A stretch of DNA of 64,000 nt from positions 18,714,941-18,778,940 of the forward strand of contig CM043798.1 of NCBI GenBank assembly GCA_023974075.1, written 5' to 3'. How positions within the stretch are numbered: position 1 is the stretch's first letter; the number at the start of each line of letters is the position of its first letter. The notes beneath the pieces were generated by a model, which saw only the letters and a list, made by a program, of their open reading frames with translations, was not told the DNA's origin and did no database searches. Below are positions 24,642 through 35,950 of the stretch, one piece after another. The DNA comes from Chaenocephalus aceratus (lineage: Eukaryota > Chordata > Actinopteri > Perciformes > Channichthyidae). Position numbers and translations under genes: made by a program.

Positions 24642-25257
24642 CGGCCCCTACACACGGCGGCGTGCGTTGCCGCTTCAGCGCTTCTGCCCATTCACTTTGA
24701 ATGGGGTGACGTCACGATTCGCCGAACTGCATTGCGGGAGCAAAGCGTAACTTCTCTCGAGGTGCTCGCTGCAAAAGTAGAGCAATGTTCTACTTTTGCC
24801 GCCTCGACGGAGGCGTCAGCCAATCAAATCCCTCGTATGTAAATCTGACAGTACAAGCAGTAGCCAATCAAACCGGGTGTATATTGGGAGAGCCAGACCG
24901 CAGTTATTTCCCATATGTCAACAAAAGGAGGAGAAAATGATCGTGGCGGTAGGGAACATACAGGGATACAAACCGGAGGAGCCAGGCATGGGGGGAGGTG
25001 GCAAAGACAGTGGGGGAAACGGGTAGGTTTTCGCTTGTTTGGGGAGTTTATATCCAGTGTATTTCGTTTGAATGGACAGCTAGCAAGCATAGACAGTATA
25101 TTTAGCCAGCATGGATGTAGCATGAATGCTTTGCTTTGTATGTCCGGGGCGGGACATTCATGTGGTTGGTTGTTGGTCGGGCTGCTCGCGTTGACTCCCC
25201 AAGCTCAAGACACGCCCACCGCCAAGCGGCAACGCACACCGCCGTGTGTAGGGGCCG
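24642..25257. mobile_element. TAA-flanked MITE B
   Basis: Left end CGGCCCCTACACACGGCGGC and right end CCGCCGTGTGTAGGGGCCG, with TAA at 24639-24641 (shared with MITE A) and 25258-25260. It sits immediately next to MITE A with a single TAA between them. Comparison with P-like copy 1 (CTACAGTCAACAGTTACTCTG) shows the original target. Confidence 0.85.
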
Positions 25258-25663
25258 TAACAGTTACTCTGATTCGCGTTATGGTAGCTGTTGTAAGGTG
25301 AGTGATCTGCACAAACATACTCTTAACTCACTGAAATCTTGACTGATTTACAAAGGGTTTGGTTTATTATAAACATGATTAGCATGGCTATGATACAGGA
25401 TGCTTGGACATGTTGAAATTGCAGCTTTTCTTTGTGTATGTGGTTGTATTTTTTAGCTGGCTAATAACAAGAGGCTGTCAGTGAGACCTAGTATTACAAA
25501 GTTGACCCAGCAACTTTACACCAGTGGGAGAGGCAGAACTGCTCTTTCTTTTCAACACAACTTAAGTTACACATGATTTCTTCCAAGTGGTTTGGCTTGT
25601 TAAAAACATCTTGCATTATGATACAGGAATTTGCTGGCTTTGTGTTTACAGAAGTACCTGACT

Positions 25664-26542
25664 ATGCCGGACTTTTGTGCAGCCTACGGATGCTCTAATC
25701 ACCGCAGTCTGGAAACAAGAACCCGTGGGATCACCTTTCACGTGTAAGATATGACAATATTATGACTAAAATTAGGATAATCGTTAATTACTTAGTGGAT
25801 GTATGTACATTACAAGTCCTGCTACACAGTGGGGCTATGTGAGATAATAGTATTGCAAGATTGTTGTTGACCCAGCCTCTTTAGAATATGTTGTTACCAT
25901 TTCTTTACACAATTATTTAATGTTTCTATTGGACACCTTTTTTTTTACTCTTACTTTGGTTGTCTTATTCTTAAAGTAGGCTATACATACATGCATACAT
26001 ACCAAAAATATGATAATTTCGGTGTGTATTTTTGTCCTACCCTTAATGTTAAAGGAAAGAAGGGAGGAACATGTTGACAATAATTTATATATCTGGCTAC
26101 CTTTCTCATGTTGTTAAGGTTTCCCAAAACCAAAGAGAGGAGGAGGCAGTGGGAACTCGCCCTAAGAAGTGACGGTTTTGTTTCCTGTGACAGGACACTG
26201 CTCTGCAGTGAGCACTTCAGGAGTGAGGAATTTGACCGGACAGGGCAGACTGTCCGGCTTAAAGATGGTGTTGTGCCAACAATATTCAACTTCCCAGCTC
26301 ATCTTCAAAGGGTATGTGTATCATTGGCCAACAACAATTCAAGGTGTATAAGATTGATATATAAATATGTGATTAAATGTCACACTTTAGTTTTTCTTTC
26401 TGCAAGTTTAGGAATAAATAATGTGTTGTGTATTACAGCACATTTTAAACACTCAACGTGTCTTTAATGTTTATTTTAGCCGGAAGCAACAAGAAGCACA
26501 GCCACTTCAAGAAGAGCGGAAGATGAACCTCAGCCTAATGTT
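25664..26542 (+). CDS. THAP zinc-finger exons of the P-like element
   Basis: Exon 1 (25664-25743) starts MPDFCAAYGCSNHR. Exon 2 (26119-26311) continues with the FHVFPK junction, RRQWELALRSDGF, LLCSEHFRSEEF and GVVPTIFNFP. Together these give the C2CH zinc ligands and a VPTIF box of a complete THAP domain. Exon 3 (26480-26542) encodes a short polar stretch and ends at a GTGAGT donor, where a LINE fragment begins. Splice sites and phases are consistent, so the DNA-binding domain is intact but no catalytic domain follows. The product, if made, would be a THAP-only protein able to compete for element ends. Confidence 0.75.
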
Positions 26543-26737
26543 GTGAGTATTCTGAATGTGGCCAAGACCAGAGAGATGGTCATTGATTTCAGGAGGGTGA
26601 GGACGTCTCCTCTACCCCTGTGCATTCTGGGAGAGGATGTGGCTGTTGTGGAGGACTGCAAATACCTGGGAGTGCACTTAGACAATGGGCTGAACTGGAG
26701 GATCAACACTGACGCTGTGCACAAGAAGGGATATTAG
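26543..26737 (+). pseudogene. LINE reverse transcriptase C-terminal fragment
   Basis: The translation contains NVAKTREMVIDFRR, EDCKYLGVHLDNGLNW and INTDAVHKKG. This is the block after the RT palm in fish non-LTR retrotransposons (Rex1/CR1/L2-like clade not resolved). It is truncated at both ends and begins at the donor of the third THAP exon. Confidence 0.75.
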
Positions 26738-27732
26738 AAGAAGGATATTAATTTCCATATTACTATTATTTATATGTTCGTATATTTTGATATTTATATA
26801 TTAATGGCGAATCGCTACCACTAGGAGCATATATCGCCACCTACTATGTATTTATTAAATCTTCATGTTCCATGAGACGCAGCACTATGTTCCCCACATA
26901 TGTTTATGTTTGCTCAGTCTAATAAACCCATAACATGGTTGTGAAAGAATACCAAAGCTGAGGCTGGACGATGATTGATTGTTGGTGTGCCATGTGTCAC
27001 CGTGTGTCTTATTGGTTTTGTGTTATACTGTATTTTATTGTGTGCAGCTGGTCCTTATCTCCAAGACACATTTAAAACAAATAACCTTGAAGTCCCATCT
27101 CTCCCCACCTGCTCCTGCTTCCTACATCCCCTCCACACCACACCAAGTTGTTCTTCTTAATAATAATAATACATTTATTTTGGGGGGCCGCCTTTCATAA
27201 CACCCAAGGACACATAGGATAGTTTATGTTTAAATTGTTCCCTATATTGTATAGGGGCAATATAGGGAACAATTTAAACAGTGGATGTTGTGAGACAAGA
27301 CAAACCACAAATGGACTACAGAAGGACACAAAAGGACACAGTTTATATTATTCTTGGTCTTTTTTCAATAACATATTTCAAAGGTTCTGGATTTGTTTAC
27401 AAATCTAGAAACTAAATACAAAACTAGGATGATATGAAGATCTCATGTCAAAAATAATTGTGATAAATTAGACAGAACTGGCCTGTCTGTGAGCACATTT
27501 TATGTTGGTTTGGTTCTTCTGATAAAGGTGTGAATATCTAAATAATATACCAACATATGCTATTGTCATTAGTTGTGTCCCTGTTCTTAAAGCTAAGGCA
27601 TTGCTAAATTAACAACTCTTGGCTTACAGAGTGGTAACATGAGACCGATTTTTATATATAAAATATAAATGTATTTTAATTTTATAATTTATTTTAAATA
27701 TTAACAATATAATAAAATAAATGGAAATATAT

Positions 27733-30700
27733 CAACCCAGTCTCACGGCATTTCGTGTTCACCAACACGATTTTTAATCTATTGATTCGTGTTCACCAAC
27801 ACGATTTGCCCCTTTTTATCGTGTTGCACAGCACGATTTTAAAAGCAATATATTTCTACTGGTAATGTGTTTCGTGCCTGCAGGCTGCAGCACGTCTTTT
27901 TCTCCGGTCGGGTCGTGGAAGACCGGAAGCTGTGTGGTTCATAAAAACATGTTCTTACTCAATATCAAGCCACAATTATTGCTTTTATTTTAAATCGTAT
28001 AATTTCTGACTTTTGTTGCCGTCTGTGAGGAAAATAAATGGGGTTCAGAGCCTCAGGATACTGAAATCTGTATTTTTAAACATTTTTTCCTTCTAATTTG
28101 TTATTCTTTTCAAAATAACACACTGTTATTTACTCACCAATAACACACAATTATCCTTGCTTTTATTTATTGGTTTAATTCCATAATCTCGGGCTTTTTT
28201 GGTGTCCGTCAGGAACTGAATTTCAAAATAAAAATAACCCGAAACAGACGTAGGCCTATTAGGGACATTTCGAGCATCATTGCGATTGTCAACATTTCTG
28301 AGTTTAGGATGGCTGAAGACACTACACTACCCATAATCCCCAGCTATCGTTTAGGACTACAGTCCCCGTAAGGTTACGCAGAGCGTCAAACAGCTGTGTG
28401 AAATGGAACGAAACCACGCCAGACTATCCAAAACTGGAATCGAACACCCCCCCAGAACTACACATGCTGGCTATTGTGTTTTTCGCAAAATGTTCTATGG
28501 GACGTCTCTACTGAACGTATTTGTTTTTCCCACAATTAGAAGTTGCCAGTATTAAACACATTGGTGTTATCAAATGTAAAACATATAATTAATAAATGGG
28601 TGAAAATCGCTTGTGTCCATAATGCGCAGCATTAATATATAGCATGAATATATACCCACATGACAGCTCATTGCTACTTTGTAATTCTACTCCACTACAA
28701 TTCAGAGGTTAACCTGGTATTTTTACTCCACTGCATTTATTTGAGTTACTTTGCAGATTCTGATTAATTATGTGAAATATAAACAACCCTTAAATCAGAC
28801 TTTAGTTACACCTGAGTAAAATTCAGGTAAGGTGATTGTCAAGTGCCAACAATCAGGAGAGATATTTGATAGTTGGTGCTTGAGAAGACTAAACATGTAT
28901 CTGCAATTGACATGAATGGAAACAAGTAATAAAGTATATTCATTACTCGTTATTCTCTACTAATAGTTAATTAAAGACTGTATATTATGGCTATTTTGCA
29001 CATCCCTTTCAAGATGTTCAAAGGTTTATTGACATATCATACACAACTACGGTGTAGTTATGCAATGAATGAAACACTTGGGTCACAGGTTCCTCAACAG
29101 TGCATTACAAGACATCTATCAATATGTGTGTACCTCTACCATTAAACATATTCATATATTCATATAGTCATATTCTGCACATTTCTTATTCTATCTACAT
29201 ACATAAGAGTATAATTCATATGTATAATATCAGTTAAAATAAGTGCTTCAACATAGTTAACATTGCAGGAAAGCAATATATTAGACGTTAAGTACTTTGT
29301 CAGGCTTAATATTTATCTGTAGATAGATACCCCCACAGTTTTTTTCTTATTTAAAAGAAGACCTTAATCTGTTATTTAATGTTTAAATAAAGGTTAATCC
29401 GTTTTTCTGTTTTGCACCTCCTCCTATTAATATATGTGTACATGCTGCACTAAACTGTTTTATTGTAGAGATCACTTATAGTATCTTCTTGATTTTTTAT
29501 ATTCTATATTTCTATATTTATACTTTCCCCCTATGAAAGTATGTATATTTTAATCAAATATAACACATACAAACTAATTCAATAACGTGCTTTAACCACT
29601 AGGAGGTGCACACAAGGTACACACAGCCATAATAACTTTGTATTATTAGTGTGTATGTACAACATCTGAAGATGTATAGTTTTATGCATGCTTTCACATA
29701 ATTTTACAGCATATTGCTATACTATTTCAGACTCAGTATTTACATTCTTACATTCAAATAAAATCCGTAATATCTTTAAAAACTACAGTCCTTTTATATC
29801 AGCTGTGCACCGTTATGGTGTAAATATAACCTATCTATGAATTAGATCAAATGTAAAAGTCAGCCGAATTAGTGTTGATACTGCAAGGAGACGTATTGTG
29901 TGAAGAGAAATTGAAGATGTTGTTTAATTGTTGATATATTTATGATCCACGTCAAGTATTCAGTTTCGGCGGCATTTCTTCCAGTTTTTCCAAAGGTCTT
30001 CTCATCAGGGCTCTCTAAATAAAGAGCTACGGCAGATCTGTAATATGTAATGCAGCCGAACCGTGTATTAAAATGCCGTTATGTGATGACTTTCAAAGAG
30101 AAAAGCAAGAGCACTCGGAATTAAGTATTATTTTATTCTTTTAAAATGTTTTCCGGATTTCATATAATATAAACACCAAATCCCAGCATGCATTGCGGCT
30201 AACACATCCAATCAGCGAGCTTAAAACCATAGCTGAGGATCTTGGGTAATCGCTCGAAATGCCTACGTCTGTTTCCGGTTATATTTATTTTGAAATTCAG
30301 TTCCTGACGGACGCCAAAAAAGCACGAGATTATGGAATTAAACCAATAAATAAAAGCAAGGATAATTGTGTGTTATTTTGAAAAGAATAACAAATTAGAA
30401 GGAAAAAAAGATTTAAAAAATACAGATTTCAGTATCCTGAGGCTCTGAGCCCCATTTATTTTCCTCACAGACGGCAACAAAAGTCCGAAATTATACGATT
30501 TAAAATAAAAGCAATAACTGTGGCTTGATATTGAGTAAGAACATGTTTTTATGAACCACACAGCTTCCGGTCTTCCACGACCCGACCGGAGAAAAAGACG
30601 TGCTGCAGCCTGCAGGCACGAAACACATTACCAGTAGAAATACATTGCTTTTAAAATCGTGCTGTGCAACACGAAAAAAAGGGGCAAATCGTGTTGGTGA

Positions 30701-30760
30701 ACACGAATCAATAGATTAAAAATCGTGTTGGTGAACACGAAATGCCGTGAGACTGGGTTG
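27733..30760. mobile_element. Foldback element, 7-bp duplication (copy 1)
   Basis: Inverted ends begin CAACCCAGTCTCACGGCATT and extend for roughly 520 bp (to about 28260, and from about 30245). They contain repeated CGTGTTCACCAACACGA hairpins. The flanks carry a perfect 7-bp duplication AATATAT (27726-27732, 30761-30767); P-like copy 1 represents the uninserted state. The interior is AT-rich with no transposase ORF. A second copy lies at 59057-62205. Confidence 0.85.
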
Positions 30761-31077
30761 AATATATACACTGGCAAATATTTAATATAAATACCTTGTG
30801 TGTGTGTGTATAGCTATTGCTTTATCTGATTAATGTTATTTTCATATGAAAGTCCATGCTTATAAGTATGCAGTATCATAACTACATCTTTGATGTTTAT
30901 AAAAAACCAAACCGTTTGAAAATTGGTTGAAAATTGAGCAAGCTATGGTTATTTAAATAGTAAACCATAATGTTATGAATGAGAGAACTCCCTGTAGCAA
31001 GATGGCGGCCAAGTGGCAACGTCGGTCTCCATTGGCCAGCAGCGCGGGTGAGTCATCTAGTGTTTATATATATCTAT

Positions 31078-31729
31078 AGCCGCGTTCACACTGCGGTACT
31101 TTTCCCACAAAGGTTCATGCGAACTTAGTTCATGCGAACTCTTTAGTTCGCATGAACTAAGTACAGATCGCGTTCACACCGGAAAAAGTCCCTGGGGGTG
31201 GATTAGGCAAATGAAGCCGCTGACGTCAGTTCTTCTTCTTCTGCTTTGGGTTTACTGGCAGGCCGCAAACCACTTCACGGCGTATACTGCCGCCCAAAGT
31301 CCCCGGCCGGAAGTCCCCGGAGTTGGGGACTGAAGCCTTCCAAGTAAATCGCCAGAATGCCGACACCTCCTCATCTCCACCGCTCCCATGTTTTATTTTG
31401 TGTTGCCATAAGTTAGTCTCTCTGCGTTTCTGCGCTGGGCTAATGCTAATGCTAATAATGCTAATGCGAGGATAATAAAATGGCGGCTTCACAACACTTT
31501 TTGGGAGTTTTACGGGGCGTAGTTTGCAATCCGCCCAGCCAATCAGGAATATAGCTCTTTTCTCAAAAAAGAGCCGCTCGAAAGTCCCTGCTCTCTAGCA
31601 GGGACTTTCGAGGGGGTAAAAAGGTTCGCATGAACTACTTTTAGTACCGGCTCTTTTTGGTGTGAACGCGATCATGAACTAAGTTCGCATGAACCTTTGT
31701 GGGAAAAGTACCGCAGTGTGAACGCGGCT
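31078..31729. mobile_element. MITE D with ~50-bp inverted ends
   Basis: Left AGCCGCGTTCACACTGCGGT and right ACCGCAGTGTGAACGCGGCT, continuing inward through the CCCACAAAGGTTCATGCGAAC block. It is flanked by TAT at 31075-31077 and 31730-31732; removing it restores the P-element terminus ATCTATG. The interior holds a second inverted pair (GAAAGTCCCTGCTCTC / AGCAGGGACTTTCGAG). No transposase. Confidence 0.85.
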
Positions 31730-31741
31730 TATGGGTATCCT

Positions 31742-31837
31742 CCCACCGGTGCGACTCATCAGCCATGAACCTGTAAACACCCACAAAGCACACCCACAAC
31801 CAGACGGCACCCCACGTGGTGTGGAGGGGTCGTCACA
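31742..31837 (-). repeat. 5' LTR, part 2
   Basis: The remaining outer piece of the split LTR, ending GTCGTCACA next to the ATGA duplication at 31838-31841. Confidence 0.85.
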
Positions 31838-31841
31838 ATGA

Positions 31842-33239
31842 TCTGACTTTTGCTCTCGCTGCAGCTCTCTCATTTGCGCTCCCTGATTTTTTGTTTGAGA
31901 TTCTGACACAAACCTCCCAGGTGGGCGGGACTTTCAGGGGTGCGTCCCCATTGGCTACTCAGTTTTTGAATGACAGCCCAGTCCTCCAACGATTGTACAG
32001 TGTAGGAAGCTGCAGTGCGGTAGCTGAGCGTGGATAGAACACCCCCAGAAGAACCAGCATTTCAATTATTATAATACAAGTGAAAATATATGCAAGTATT
32101 GATCATTTGTGTTGTTTGTGCTGTACTATACGGTATGTTTCTTTATTGTGGTAAGTGAGAGGTAAAGCTGTGCTATGAAAGTTAGCTTTTGCTACCTTTA
32201 GATCCATAACAATGCAAGCTAAGTAGCCTAACAGTTAGCTACATAGCTAGCAGTGAGTGAGCGTTCAGACACCATTGCACACACTCAAACGGAGTCGTGT
32301 GCCTGACTCTACCAACAGGCTTTCATGATTCTGTTTAGATATGCAAGTATAAAAAACCATGACTGCCCCCCTGAGCTGTGTTTTATTTGTTAACTTCATA
32401 TTTTTCATTTCCTTAAACATTTATTTTCCTCTCATATTAACAGTGTGGATCATTGAGAATTTTTGAAAATTATTTTATTTTGCTTGACTCAGTTTTTTTT
32501 TCTTTTAAACTCATAGTTTTGCTTTATTCTGAGAAAGTGTTGCTTTATCTTTATGATACAAAACTAATCCCATAGAACGAGGGTTAATATTAGGCTTACA
32601 ATTTAGCAAGAAACACGACTCCAAATTAATGCTAATGTTGCTCTGTGTCTGCTTGCGGAGTAAATTGGCAACAGTTTGCCAGAAAAACGTTGGGATGATG
32701 ATAATATGTCTGTCAAATGAGCAAGAAAGAAAAATGAAAAGAAAAATGTTATTGTTAAACACATACACAATTGGGATTATAAAAACATGCTAGCATGTTT
32801 TGCTTCTCATTTGTATCTTCAAGGCAATGGCTTTTAGGAAAGGGTAGCAAATAAAACGTAAATGCTCCACAAAATGTTCTAACAAATCTTAGGAGAAAAC
32901 TAGTTGGGAATTTGCAGAATCATGCTTCATTGGTGTTTTGAAAGATCCAAGGTCACATTATCATCCAGCCACTTGCTGATTGGTCCCACAACAATGTCTT
33001 TGAACCGAATCAATACTTTTTTCCAAGTTCAACCTTTGTCGCAAAAGATTAACTCGAGACACTTAGTCTGGATTTACTGCTTTGACAACAATTTCTAAAA
33101 TGTCACATCAAAATATAAGTAATAAAACTATGTAAACAATATAAGCTGAATTTAAAATAGATGTTGACAACCTTTTTAAAAGACAAAACTTTGGGGTTAG
33201 ATGTTATATACTACACCTGAGACCACTTCAAAAAGACCA
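31842..33239. other. Non-coding interval
   Basis: AT-rich, with no supportable gene. It contains the inverted partner (about 32511-32580) of 13172-13226. An ORF at 31816-32037 has no recognisable motif and starts inside the LTR. Confidence 0.5.
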
Positions 33240-33420
33240 GGGGCCTCAATTATAAAGCTTTGTGTAGGATTCACGTGGGAAGGTGGCTTACGTAGGACAA
33301 AGCAAATAAATACGCACAAAAATATTCCGATTTATAAAACACTGCGCACGCACGTCCTACGCCGGTTTCCCTTTATAAATCACAATCGACTCGAATGCGG
33401 CGCAGCTTTTTGCCTATAAT
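33240..33420. repeat. GGGGCCTCA-type repeat
   Basis: Begins GGGGCCTCAATTATAAAG, with CGCACGCACGTCCTACGCC further in. A related inverted stretch at about 58440-58598 ends ATTTATAAATGAGGCCCC. This is a dispersed fish MITE type; neither copy shows both ends. Confidence 0.55.
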
Positions 33421-33768
33421 AGTCAATGAAACGCCCCGTATTAATATTTATTTTTGATTGACTGCATGAAGAAGATCGCACGAAATGACGACAGAACAGC
33501 TAAAAAATACATTTCACACCGTGTCAGATTTTGGTTCTTTTGGGGAGGTGGAGACAAATAACATTGTTTGGTGGATGCAGTTTGAACCAGAGTAGCAGCA
33601 AATGAACCAAATTTGAAGTCACAGAAGAAAAAAAAAGTGTTGTAGCTTGTAGAAAAAAAATGAACTTAGTGATGAAATGTTCACTTGCAGAAAAATATAT
33701 ATTTTCCATTACAACTGCAACTTGGTTAATACAACCTCTCAAACCAGTCATTACAACTTCACAAATCT

Positions 33769-34040
33769 GTCAGAATAAGTGAGAAATGAATTTAACTTCT
33801 GTTAGACAGCCATATGCCGTACATTTTTGCATACATTCACAGTAAATATGTATTCAGTATGATAGCTGTCTAACAGAAGTTAAATTAATGTATCACTTAT
33901 TCTGACAATGTACTTAACCCCAAATAAAAGAACCCAATAAAAACAGTTGTTAAATAATAGTGAAGTCACGTTGTAATAACAATAACTCATCTCTCTCGAG
34001 TTTTCTTTTTGAGCTTTGCCAAAAGCCACTGTGTCAAGTG
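33769..34040. repeat. Truncated copy of the 7240-7827 palindrome
   Basis: Shares the AACTTCTGTTAGACAGC hairpin core, the AATAGTGAAGTCACGTTGTAA block and the AGCCACTGTGTCAAGTG block. It lacks one outer arm and the GC-rich tip of the other. Confidence 0.75.
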
Positions 34041-34370
34041 CATACTTGCCAACCCTCCCGATTTTCGCGGGAGACTCCCGATTTCATTGCTCTCTCCCGG
34101 TTTCCTCCCGGGGTCATATTTCTCCCACATTTCTCACGATTTCTGACAAAATCAGATTTACTCAGGACTGTTTCCACTCTGACTTTAATACAGCTACACC
34201 ATTGTTTGGTTTCCATGGTTGCGCGTCTCTTTAGCAGTGCACACAACTCAAAGTCTGAGAGGGTGAGGAAGATTGTCACAGAAAACTGAACAAGAATCGA
34301 CAACACGACCCTCTGCTCACTCCTGTCCTGTAAAATACAGGTCCAGCCCACACATATGCTATACAGCTCC
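34041..34370. repeat. Dispersed repeat (CTTGCCAACCCTCCCG type)
   Basis: ATACTTGCCAACCCTCCCG followed by CGGGAGACTCCCG hairpins is a sequence I recall as a widespread fish transposon end. The far end was not located. A C9-10 run lies near 34387. Confidence 0.4.
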
Positions 34371-34742
34371 GGCGATGATCCACTAGCCCCCCCCCCCCTC
34401 AGGCTAAGAAGCTAAGCTAACATGCTCTCAGTATTAAGCTAACAACCTATGCTAACAACCCACCTTGCGGTCACTGCTCCTCGTTCCCGGCATATTCTGA
34501 AGGTAAGATACCCTGTAACCTTACAAAACGTGTCCTTTTGATTTAAATGTTCTTGAACCTACACTATACAATTGTTTTTGAAGTGCTTCACCGTTTTTCA
34601 AATATAAATGTCATTTGTAACTAAACTTTGTAAACTAGCAGAGATATGGTCAGTGTTGCGTGAATTAAATGTGATTTATGAAATATGACTGTAGAAAAAG
34701 AAAGGTGCTTTTATATTGATTAAACCATTTTTATTTATTTCA

Positions 34743-35643
34743 GCATTAAGAAAAAAGAAGATGGCAACCTCCTCCATGCCAAACTGCACAACCTGTAAGT
34801 TGATGGTCCTGGCTTACTTTACAGGACTCCAGATGGTTGACATTACACACAAACATATACTATACATATACATGTGTGCACAATTGTAGATAAACAGCAC
34901 ACAGTATATAAATATATATATAAACTGTGTGCTGTTAATCTGTTTTTTGAAGTTTTGCTCTCTTGTTACTTTTAACCATACAGGTGTGATTTCATAGTTA
35001 TTGTCAAAGGAACAAAATGAGCAACCCTTTATACTTAATTTGATATTCCTCATTATCTGAAGCATTTGTTACTCTCATTTATTTTCCTCCCATTGTGACT
35101 GTATGGATAATCGGACACAGCTATATCCGGCGTGGAGCCCAGAGAGCTACAGAGACCATCGGCAGCAACCTTGGCCTTGACCTGAGGGTGTGCTGGATCT
35201 GTTGGGGTGGACTGCGCTGGAGAGGTGTCCTCCCTTTCTTTTCCTACTCCCTGCGAGGAAGAGCAGTCCCGGATGTCCTCCTCATCCACTGTGGCGGCAA
35301 TGACTTGGGGGATGTGCCCAGTGTTCAGTTGCTGAACCAGATGAAGGAGGACCTACACCAGCTTCACCATCGGCACCCTGGCATGAAGATCATGCTCTCC
35401 CAGAGGCGCCTGTGGAGGGCTGGTGCAAATCCTGTCAAAATTGACAAGGCCCGGAAGTTTGTTAACAGTGTTATGGCTACTTTTGTTCATAGCCTAAATG
35501 GTGCCATTTTTGACACTCCAACATTAGACATGACAGTCCTGGGCTGTTTTTGCGAGATGGAGTTCATTTCACCCCTAGGGGAAATGATATATTTTTTAAA
35601 GTCACTAGCCAATTGCCTGAAAGACCACCTCCAAAGACTGTGA
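34743..35643 (+). pseudogene. SGNH/GDSL-hydrolase-like gene, frameshifted
   Basis: A putative short exon (34743-34795, encoding KKKMATSSMPNC, with a GTAAGT donor) precedes the main exon. That exon reads VWIIGHSYIRRG (block I, GHS replacing GDS), LLIHCGGNDLGD (block III) and RRLWRAGANP. The last catalytic block DGVHFTPRGND lies in a different frame (Asp codon at 35556), so a single-base indel near 35505-35513 breaks the domain; the remaining frame ends at 35643. SGNH domains like this occur in fish Ngaro/DIRS-type retroelements and in lineage-specific fish genes. No tyrosine recombinase or RT is nearby, so the source is unresolved. Confidence 0.65.
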
Positions 35644-35950
35644 ACTGCTAAAATGTCAGTATCACTGTTTTTGGATTTGGCCTTTAGAGTATGTATTCTA
35701 AGGCCCTTGCTAAGCCCAGACTGTCATGGGTAATGTTGAGTTAGATATAACATCTGTAGCCATAACAATGTTAACATGGCTGCTCTTCCTCTTCCCCACA
35801 TCCCACCCCGCCCTCTTCCCCCAATGGACTCTGCAGCTCTCCAGGCCCATGCTGGGCATGGCTGTCTGTCAAACCTTTTATTTTGTATTTGTTATGATGT
35901 TTTTTGTTATTTTATTTGTTAAAATAATTATGTATTTATGTAAATATTGA

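Larger units (their letters stand above)
16923..31733 (+). mobile_element. P-like THAP element (copy 2) with nested insertions
   Basis: The left terminus is CATAGATATATATAAACACT and the right terminus is its inverse ending ATCTATG (interrupted by a MITE 4 bp from the end). The target duplication GGTATCCT is perfect at 16915-16922 and 31734-31741, and the intact 3' LTR shows the empty site. After subtracting nested elements about 2.8 kb remains. It encodes three THAP-type exons and a LINE fragment but no RNase-H-like transposase core, so it is non-autonomous. Confidence 0.88.
13342..31837 (-). mobile_element. Gypsy-type LTR retrotransposon, internally deleted, with nested insertions
   Basis: LTRs of about 340 bp (13342-13678, and 16662-16922 plus 31742-31837) start TGTTACAACC and end GTCGTCACA on the plus strand. 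The whole is flanked by a 4-bp duplication ATGA at 13338-13341 and 31838-31841. Read on the minus strand it holds a primer-binding-like site, Gag with a CCHC knuckle, a degraded protease and the integrase N-terminal zinc motif, then a G-rich polypurine tract next to the 3' LTR. Reverse transcriptase, RNase H and the integrase core are absent. A P-like element splits the 5' LTR and a hAT-like MITE splits gag. Confidence 0.85.
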
